64,000 nucleotides of DNA, from assembly GCA_019247305.1 (NCBI GenBank), contig JAFAPC010000113.1, forward strand, positions 26,421 through 90,420. The letters run 5' to 3'. Position numbers and translations under genes: made by a program. Shown here one piece after another: positions 58,889 through 64,000 of this stretch (position 1 is its first letter; every line of letters begins with the position of its first letter). A model generated the notes under the pieces. It worked only from the letters and a program-made list of their open reading frames with translations. It did no database searches and was not told the DNA's origin. The DNA is from Pseudonocardiales bacterium (lineage in GTDB: Bacteria > Actinomycetota > Actinomycetes > Mycobacteriales > Pseudonocardiaceae).

Positions 58889-59584
58889 TCACAGGTCCCA
58901 CCGGTCGTCGTGCCTCGCCTCCGCACCGAGGTGTCCGTCCCATCCGCTCGTCGTGCGTGGGTGGGTTCCCAAGGTTCGGGGGCGTTGTGGCGCAACTAGC
59001 GTTATGCCTCTAATGCCGACCGACTTGAGCATGTGCAGCAGGATGTCGGTGTTGTCGATCGCGGTCTGCAACGAGTCCCGAGCCGCCCGCAGCAACCCGG
59101 CCTGCGCGGCGAGGGTCTCCACGTCGCCGGCGGCGACCGCCTGGTAACTGGAGCCGATCACCCCCAGCAGCACGTGCAGCCCCTCGGCGGCGTGCGCGGC
59201 GGCCACCGGAATCGGTCCGGTCTCTGGATTCTGCGCGATCAGCCGAAGCGGGATGCCAGCCCGCAGAACCTGCCAGCGGATGAAGCCAACCCGCACGGCC
59301 GGGTCGTCGAAGGCCCCGGCCGAGGTCAACTGCTCACGCCGCGCGGCGTGCCGGGCCTCCTCGTCCAGCCCGACGGCGTCGGCGAGCATCGCCTGGGTCT
59401 GGACGGCGCCCAGCAAGGCGTTGACCATCCTCACCCGGTACGCATCGGTCCCGCCCAGGCGCGCAGCCTCCGCCGTGTGCTCAGAGGAGGTGTTGCTCCC
59501 GTCGTACAAACCCAACGCGGCCAACGCCGCACCGACCTGCTCCACCGTCACCGACTCGCTGCGCTGGTCTTCCTCGCGCGTCAC
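58889..59584 (-). CDS. Helical protein of unknown function
   Basis: A protein of about 231 residues (GTG 59584 or 59614; no clear ribosome site). Apart from a short N-terminal arm (VEQVGAALAALGLYDGSNTS) it is predicted helical: VRMVNALLGAVQTQAMLADA, ARHAARREQLTSAGAFDDPA, VRVGFIRWQVLRAGIPLRLI, EGLHVLLGVIGSSYQAVAAG. The C-terminal ~40 residues are low-complexity and basic. I do not recognise the family. It is on the same strand as hemC, 50 bases before its start, but nothing links it to haem synthesis. Confidence 0.55.
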   Translation of the reverse strand: MTREEDQRSESVTVEQVGAALAALGLYDGSNTSSEHTAEAARLGGTDAYRVRMVNALLGAVQTQAMLADAVGLDEEARHAARREQLTSAGAFDDPAVRVGFIRWQVLRAGIPLRLIAQNPETGPIPVAAAHAAEGLHVLLGVIGSSYQAVAAGDVETLAAQAGLLRAARDSLQTAIDNTDILLHMLKSVGIRGITLVAPQRPRTLGTHPRTTSGWDGHLGAEARHDDRWDL

Positions 59585-59801
59585 GCCGGGCACGCTACCG
59601 GCCCCACACACCACCCGAGCACATCGCCGCCAGGACCGAGAACCTATAGCCGCAAGCTAGCCAACCCGCCCACCTCAGGTTGGTTCTTCTGACGTTGTTT
59701 TTGCACCGGTTGGACCTGCTACCCGATCTCGGCGGCCTATTTCACTTGACGGGGGAAGCTGGAAACGGAGTCTTCGACCACCGCGCCAGCTTCCCACCCT
59801 A

Positions 59802-59933
59802 CTCCTGGTCGATAGCAATATGGCCGCAAGCATCGGTGGCTACCTGGTCAATATGGGCCACCCCGACGAGGGCAAAAGCTACTTCGAGCACGCCCGCAAA
59901 GTCGCTCACGACGCCGGCAGCCCAGGTTCCTGA
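59802..59933 (+). pseudogene. Fragment of an XRE/TPR-like regulator
   Basis: The frame reads VDSNMAASIGGYLVNMGHPD, then YFEHARKVAHDAGSP, and stops at TGA 59931-59933. It matches VDSDMATTIGGYLVDMSQHD and YLEHGRRAAHKARNP of the intact regulator at 55956-57473. Only about 44 codons remain, without the DNA-binding domain. Confidence 0.7.
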
Positions 59934-59997
59934 CTCGTGCCCGCACCAGCCTATCGAGGTCGATGTCCCGCTGCTCGACGCCAGCGTTCGACCCGGG

Positions 59998-61353
59998 CTA
60001 CTGGCGAGGCGCAACCTCAGGCCGAGGATCGCCCCGGCGAGAGCGGGGGGCGAGCACGCCAGTGTGGCTCAGCGACTTGCCGGTGGTCTCCGGGGCGTAC
60101 AGCTGAGAAACCCCGGCGCCGATCACGCACATCGCCGCCCCGGCCACCATGCACCACGGCAGGCCGATGGCCGCGATCCCGACCGGGAGCAGGAACGTGC
60201 CCACCGCAGCCCCGATCCGGCTGAACGCATTGGCGATGCCCACACCGGTGGCCCGCACGTCGGTCGGGAACACCTCGACCGGGTATACGGCGGTGAGGTT
60301 GCCGGTCACGGCGTTGAGGAACGCGAAGACCGCGATGGCACCGACCAGCACCGTCGGCGGCGCACCGGCCCACAGCCCGAGCCCGAGGACCAGCAATGCC
60401 ACCGTCATGACCCAGAACGGGCCGATCAGCTGCTTGCGGCGCCCGATGAACTCGATGGTTAGCATACCGACGATCGCCCCGATGAACGCGAAGCCGTTGA
60501 GGAAGATCGAGGTCAGTGACCCAAATACCTCCGGGGCGAATGTGGCGATCGCGAAGTACGGCGTCACCACGCAGATATAGAAAGTGCTGGCGAAGAAGAT
60601 GCGCGAGCGCATCCCCCGGGCGAACAGCTGCCGCCAGCCGGCCTCGTTCGTGGTGTCCAAGTCGTAGTTGGCCTCGGCCATGTGCTTCTCGCCACCGAGG
60701 TAGCGGTCGATGATCGCGCGGGCGTCGTCGGTGCGCCCGTGCAGCATCAGCCAGCGCGGCGACTCAGGCAGCCCGATGCGCAGCCCCAGCACCACCAGCG
60801 CCGGGACCGCACTGGTGATGAGCGTCCAGCGCCAGCTCCAGCCCAGACCGTCCAGCAGGCCATAGGCGGCCGCCACCGAGACCAGATAGCCGCCGTACCA
60901 GAAGACGATCATGTAGGACACCCGGCGGCCACGCCCGCGCGCCGGCACGAACTCCGAGAGCATCGACGAGCCGATGGAGTACTCGGCCCCGATGGCGATG
61001 CCCAGCAGCAGCCGCACGACAAACAGCTGCCAGCTCTCGGTGACAAACGCCTGCAGCACACCGAAGACGACGAACAGGCAGATGTCGATCAAAAACAGCT
61101 GCTTGCGGCCGAAGCGGTCGGTGAGCACACCGCCGATCGGCGCGCCGAAGAAGATACCGATCAGCGACGACGCCCCGATCAGACCAGCCCACAACGGCGA
61201 GATCCCGAACGCCTTCGACAGCGGCACCAGCACCACGCTGAGCAGCCCAAGGTCGAACCCGTCGAGGCCTTCACCCCACGCCGTGGCCAGCGTCAGTTGC
61301 CGCAGGAAGCCCTTGTCGACGTACTGCTTCGTGCTCTTCGTGGCCTGCGCCAT
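59998..61353 (-). CDS. Major facilitator superfamily transporter (sugar porter-like)
   Basis: A 451-residue transporter with 12 probable membrane helices. Signature motifs are GGVLTDRFGRKQLFLIDICL between helices 2 and 3 (the D-R-x-G-R motif), ESPRWLMLHGRTDDA before the central loop and FIGRRKQLIGPFWVMT in the second half, all typical of the sugar porter/metabolite:H+ symporter group. Helix 1 has GLDGFDLGLLSVVLVPLSKA. The cargo cannot be predicted; neighbours give no hint. Its end lies 65 bases from the regulator fragment. Confidence 0.9.
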   Translation of the reverse strand: MAQATKSTKQYVDKGFLRQLTLATAWGEGLDGFDLGLLSVVLVPLSKAFGISPLWAGLIGASSLIGIFFGAPIGGVLTDRFGRKQLFLIDICLFVVFGVLQAFVTESWQLFVVRLLLGIAIGAEYSIGSSMLSEFVPARGRGRRVSYMIVFWYGGYLVSVAAAYGLLDGLGWSWRWTLITSAVPALVVLGLRIGLPESPRWLMLHGRTDDARAIIDRYLGGEKHMAEANYDLDTTNEAGWRQLFARGMRSRIFFASTFYICVVTPYFAIATFAPEVFGSLTSIFLNGFAFIGAIVGMLTIEFIGRRKQLIGPFWVMTVALLVLGLGLWAGAPPTVLVGAIAVFAFLNAVTGNLTAVYPVEVFPTDVRATGVGIANAFSRIGAAVGTFLLPVGIAAIGLPWCMVAGAAMCVIGAGVSQLYAPETTGKSLSHTGVLAPRSRRGDPRPEVAPRQ

Positions 61354-61719
61354 GTCGCACCCGCTCTCGCCTCGGCCGTCGCCGGTTAGCCGGTTATCAG
61401 CGTTTCCCCAAGCCAGGAGCTTCCGGCGTGAGACGGCCTACGCGGAGGCGTCCAATCCTGGTCTGGTTCGTACCGATGAGACATGGACAGCTCCAGCTAC
61501 GTGCTACGTGTCGTCATGAAAACGGTTGTCCTCACTCTGAAGAGCCGGATCAACGAGGTGCTGATACTATGCGATATCCTGCGCGTGCCCATGAGCCCCA
61601 AACGGGTGATGCAACCAGCCCCAAAATAACTCAGAGTAATCGATCTCGCGTGTCTGTAGGGTTCACGTTGCCGGTGACGCGCCTAAACGCTTGCAGGACC
61701 CCGATCGACACAATGTTGT
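61354..61719. other. Intergenic region, one weak small frame
   Basis: 366 bases. A 37-codon frame at 61516-61629 (MKTVVLTLKSRINEVLIL) has no clear ribosome site or recognisable family and is not called. The part next to 61354 should include the transporter promoter. Confidence 0.35.
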
Positions 61720-62202
61720 CTATGCTGCCGCGGTGTCTGTGGTGATGCCGAGGTCGTGGAAGAGGGTGTGCATGTTGATGCGGAGGGTTTCGTAGTCGCG
61801 GTCGATGCGGGTCCAGTGAGCGGGCTTGCGGCCCATCCGGGGGCTTCGGATGCCGGCCAGGATGGGTGCGATGACGTGCTCGCGGAGCGTGATCAGCGCG
61901 GCGATGGTGCGGGCGGCATGGGATGGCACCTGGTAGCGGTGGGACCGATCGGGTTTGATAACCAGGTCCTTGCCACGGAGCTTGCGGAGGTCGTAAGCGG
62001 CTTCGCGGATGGTGTAATCGGTGTGCCCGGTCATCGCGTGAACCTTGAGGGCTAGGTCTTTGACGGTGAAGCCGGCGGGTGTGGCGGCGAGGGCGAACAC
62101 CGCGGCCAGGGTGGCGCGCCTCCGTGGTGTATTCAGGTTGATTCCGCCGATGCGGGTTGCTCCGAGTGGGGAGGGCGGTGGCAGCTCGTCGAGGGTGCAG
62201 CC
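61720..62202 (-). pseudogene. C-terminal part of a conserved actinobacterial protein with a winged-helix-like region
   Basis: The reading frame opens after a TGA at 62203-62205 and runs about 160 codons without a proper start: LDELPPPSPLGATRIGGINL, TPAGFTVKDLALKVHAMTGH, YTIREAAYDLRKLRGKDLVI and DRSHRYQVPSHAARTIAALI. The middle looks like a winged helix (REAAYDLRKLRGK). I recall similar proteins as longer conserved hypotheticals scattered in actinomycete genomes, often near mobile DNA, so this is most likely a truncated copy. A GTG- or TTG-initiated short protein cannot be excluded. Confidence 0.5.
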
Positions 62203-62266
62203 TCACTGGTTTACGGTGAGCGTGGACCTCAGGTCGGCGCCGGGGAAGGTTGGCGCGGGCGGCGGC

Positions 62267-63421
62267 TCAGATAACGTGGATGTTGCCCTTTTTGGCTAGC
62301 GCCCAGACGTAGTACCACTTGTCCTGACGAAGATCCCATGTGCTGTTCTCTGATGCGGCGTGGATGATGCCCCATACGCCGCCGCTTGCGCCGATGGCCG
62401 CGACTGCCTTTGCTAGCTCCGGTCCATACACAGCGACGAGGATCGCCCCCACAGATCCGATTACGGCGCCGGTTACGGCTACGGCTCTTTTCCTCCGCGC
62501 CGTCTCCATCTTAGAGCGCACTGACCGAACCTGGTCCTCGATCTGTAAACCCAGCTTGCGGAGTTCACGGTCCGACTGGACGGCGTTGACTGCCGCGTCC
62601 ATGCCCAGGAAGCTCTGGCGAAGGAAGCCCCGGAAGGCGGAGTACGAGGCGAATTCCCCAACCGTGATCCTACCGAAATCACGAAGGTTGACTCCTTCGA
62701 CGAACGGCAGATCGATGCGCAACACGGGGCGTACGAGCTGACTCTTCACTGGTTCTGCGCCAGAAGCGTCCACTGCCCGATCGTCTCGGGTCAAGTAGTC
62801 AATCACGGTAACTGGCCTGACTTTATCTTTATCGAAAGGCGCCCTAACTCCGTCTGTTATTTCGTACGTAGCGATCGCGTAGTTGGGTAGATACCAGACC
62901 AGACCCGCCGCGAGTAGTGATTCGGCGTCGAGGATCCACCGTCCAAGCTCATCAAGGCTCGGGCAATCCATTACGCACATCTCCGCCAGATCGTCCCGAC
63001 CCCACCCCGCCTGCTCGCGCCACATTTCTTCGAAACCGATCCGAGAAACGACGACCTGCCCGGTACTCATCGGTAGTGGCGCCGGGCGCGGTAAATCCGG
63101 GTTGTAGCTCTCCGTGATATCATGATAATTCCCTGTCTTGTGATGCGAGAGCAGAAGTGTGTCTGAGATGAGTACGGCGCGTTTGGTGAGGTCGGCGAAG
63201 CCATAGCCGCTATCACGCATCGGCAGGCTGACATAGAGACGCGACCCAGGTAACTTTTCCTGCAGCACGAGACGCTGGTTCACACTATACCACAGAAATT
63301 CTCCGTAGCTCCTCGCGACCGTCTCGGGATCTCGCTGGCGCTCGCTCGGAAGAGTCCCGAAGAATCTCTTCATGTGGCGCGCAATGCTCTCGTTCTGGAC
63401 TACCTGCTCGCGGCGGAACAT
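62267..63421 (-). CDS. Protein of unknown function with a C-terminal membrane segment
   Basis: A 384-residue protein. The first ~290 residues are soluble with mixed secondary structure (LYVSLPMRDSGYGFADLTKR; AVLISDTLLLSHHK; LPNYAIATYEITDGVRAPFD). A helical, basic stretch (LRKLGLQIEDQVRSVRSKME) leads to a hydrophobic region (AVAVTGAVIGSVGAILVAVY, then LAKAVAAIGASGGVWGIIHA). It ends DKWYYVWALAKKGNIHVI. I do not recognise the family. AT content is higher than in neighbouring genes, which hints at recent acquisition. The ATG at 63421 is the start of the open frame. Confidence 0.7.
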   Translation of the reverse strand: MFRREQVVQNESIARHMKRFFGTLPSERQRDPETVARSYGEFLWYSVNQRLVLQEKLPGSRLYVSLPMRDSGYGFADLTKRAVLISDTLLLSHHKTGNYHDITESYNPDLPRPAPLPMSTGQVVVSRIGFEEMWREQAGWGRDDLAEMCVMDCPSLDELGRWILDAESLLAAGLVWYLPNYAIATYEITDGVRAPFDKDKVRPVTVIDYLTRDDRAVDASGAEPVKSQLVRPVLRIDLPFVEGVNLRDFGRITVGEFASYSAFRGFLRQSFLGMDAAVNAVQSDRELRKLGLQIEDQVRSVRSKMETARRKRAVAVTGAVIGSVGAILVAVYGPELAKAVAAIGASGGVWGIIHAASENSTWDLRQDKWYYVWALAKKGNIHVI

Positions 63422-63867
63422 GCAACCATGGTAGGCGACGTCGGTACCGGCACGTGGTGTTGTTCCAGCGATGGCTCAGCGACACGCTGGCCGGGATCGC
63501 GCGGGTGAGCATCGGCAGGTCGTGGAACGGTTGGCGTCGGGTCGGAGAGCGGAGCAAACCGGTGGGAGGCAGTGCTGAGCTGGGGCTTCAGTGTCGGTGG
63601 CCGAGGTCCAGGGCGGCGATGCTGATCCGCATCCGGGTGCTCAACGAGCAACTCACCGGCACGGGACCCACAGACCAACCGCGCTCGTAGCTTGCCTCAT
63701 GGGTGCTGTCGGACCGTAGTGAAGGCTTGACAGTCGGTGGCCGTGGGTAGGTGAGCGCTCGTCTTGCCTGGACGCTGTGTGAGTCCTAGCCCTGAGTATT
63801 CACCGCAAGCTTCAGTCAGGGCGTGTCTTGACGGAGAAAAGTGCTCCTGAGCTGCAATGCCGGTGAG
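63422..63867. other. Region between the unknown gene and a transposase end
   Basis: 446 bases with no supported gene. A 78-codon plus-strand frame at 63454 lacks protein-like bias. The last ~50 bases (from about 63818) are probably the outer end of the insertion sequence whose transposase starts beyond the right edge; I cannot see the other inverted repeat. Confidence 0.4.
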
Positions 63868-64000
63868 TTAAGACGTTTGGGCTGGTAGGAGCTTCTTCCG
63901 GACTATTTTGATCTTGTAGGTGACTTTGCTGGGTCGTCTGGCTTGGTCGCGCTTCTTGGTTGCGAAGGTGTTTTTCGGTGGTTTCTTGACGCGGTCGCAC
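63868..64000 (-). mobile_element. C-terminal end of a DDE transposase, cut by the right edge
   Basis: 43 codons on the minus strand reading DRVKKPPKNTFATKKR, then SKVTYKIKIVRKKLLPAQ, a tail seen in IS transposases of actinomycetes. The rest lies beyond the window, so intactness is unknown. I cannot assign the IS family with certainty. Confidence 0.6.

Noticed and set aside
63454..63690. 78-codon frame near the right edge
   Set aside because: No ribosome site, no family, and composition unlike a real gene.
1..64000. CRISPR arrays, rRNA and tRNA genes
   Set aside because: I looked for regularly spaced repeats and for tRNA-like or rRNA-like stretches and found none that I could support by eye.

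Overview
The window is high-GC actinobacterial DNA, most probably from a filamentous member of the Pseudonocardiales or a close relative (an inference). Supporting markers are a mycothiol-type maleylpyruvate isomerase fold protein, an F420-type LLM oxidoreductase, a SARP/NB-ARC/TPR regulator, an EspC-like secretion partner, S-adenosyl methyltransferase-19 and XRE/TPR-like regulators, and frequent GTG starts with stop/start overlaps. It reads as an accessory region packed with RiPP (ribosomal peptide) loci, a defence island and many decayed genes.

Region by region. 1-10.0 kb: an adenylation enzyme that runs off the left edge, two tandemly duplicated LuxR-type regulators whose promoters were duplicated with them, an SdpI-like membrane protein with an XRE regulator, and a leuS gene followed by an HPr-kinase-like ATPase. 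10.4-14.4 kb: a decayed RiPP-like operon. It contains an IS6 transposase relic, a 103-aa protein with an internal repeat, a 2OG-Fe(II) oxygenase broken by one in-frame TGA, a double nitroreductase (SagB-like) protein, the N-terminus of a second HPr-kinase-like protein, and the C-terminus of a second LeuRS of Escherichia coli-like type. 14.5-19.4 kb: a graspetide locus (precursor, ATP-grasp ligase, PIMT-like methyltransferase), preceded by a broken second copy in which only the methyltransferase and 44 codons of the ligase survive next to a VOC protein. 19.4-22.2 kb: an LLM oxidoreductase, a serine hydrolase lipoprotein, a long hairpin, and relics of a group II intron ORF and an IS4-type transposase.

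22.2-30.5 kb: a complete TOMM (thiazole/oxazole-modified) RiPP operon. The precursor ends in six consecutive cysteines. It is followed by an E1-like leader-binding protein, a YcaO cyclodehydratase, a SagB-type dehydrogenase, a membrane protein, an S8 peptidase and an FAD oxidoreductase. 30.6-36.4 kb: general genes (CBS protein, PQQ-type sugar dehydrogenase, DUF4383 protein, murA, CYTH-CHAD protein). 36.4-38.9 kb: a translationally coupled cassette resembling a type VII secretion effector with a membrane partner. 39.8-52.4 kb: a large SARP/NB-ARC/TPR regulator, a Ser/Thr kinase and, divergently, a four-gene operon in which every junction overlaps. The operon encodes a tandem PD-(D/E)XK/Fe-S nuclease, a zinc-ribbon/REase-like protein, a DinG-like helicase and a protein best explained as pPIWI-RE, which points to a defence system. 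52.8-64 kb: a methyltransferase, a GGDEF/degenerate-EAL protein, an XRE regulator, a frameshifted hemB relic beside hemC, an MFS transporter, hypothetical genes and transposase debris.

In the intact TOMM operon, the E1-like protein should present the leader, YcaO should cyclise the cysteines and the SagB enzyme should oxidise them to thiazoles. The peptidase may then remove the leader and the flavoprotein may tailor the product. In the graspetide locus, the ligase should install ester or amide crosslinks and the methyltransferase should act on an Asp. All family assignments come from reading motifs by eye; no database search was run.
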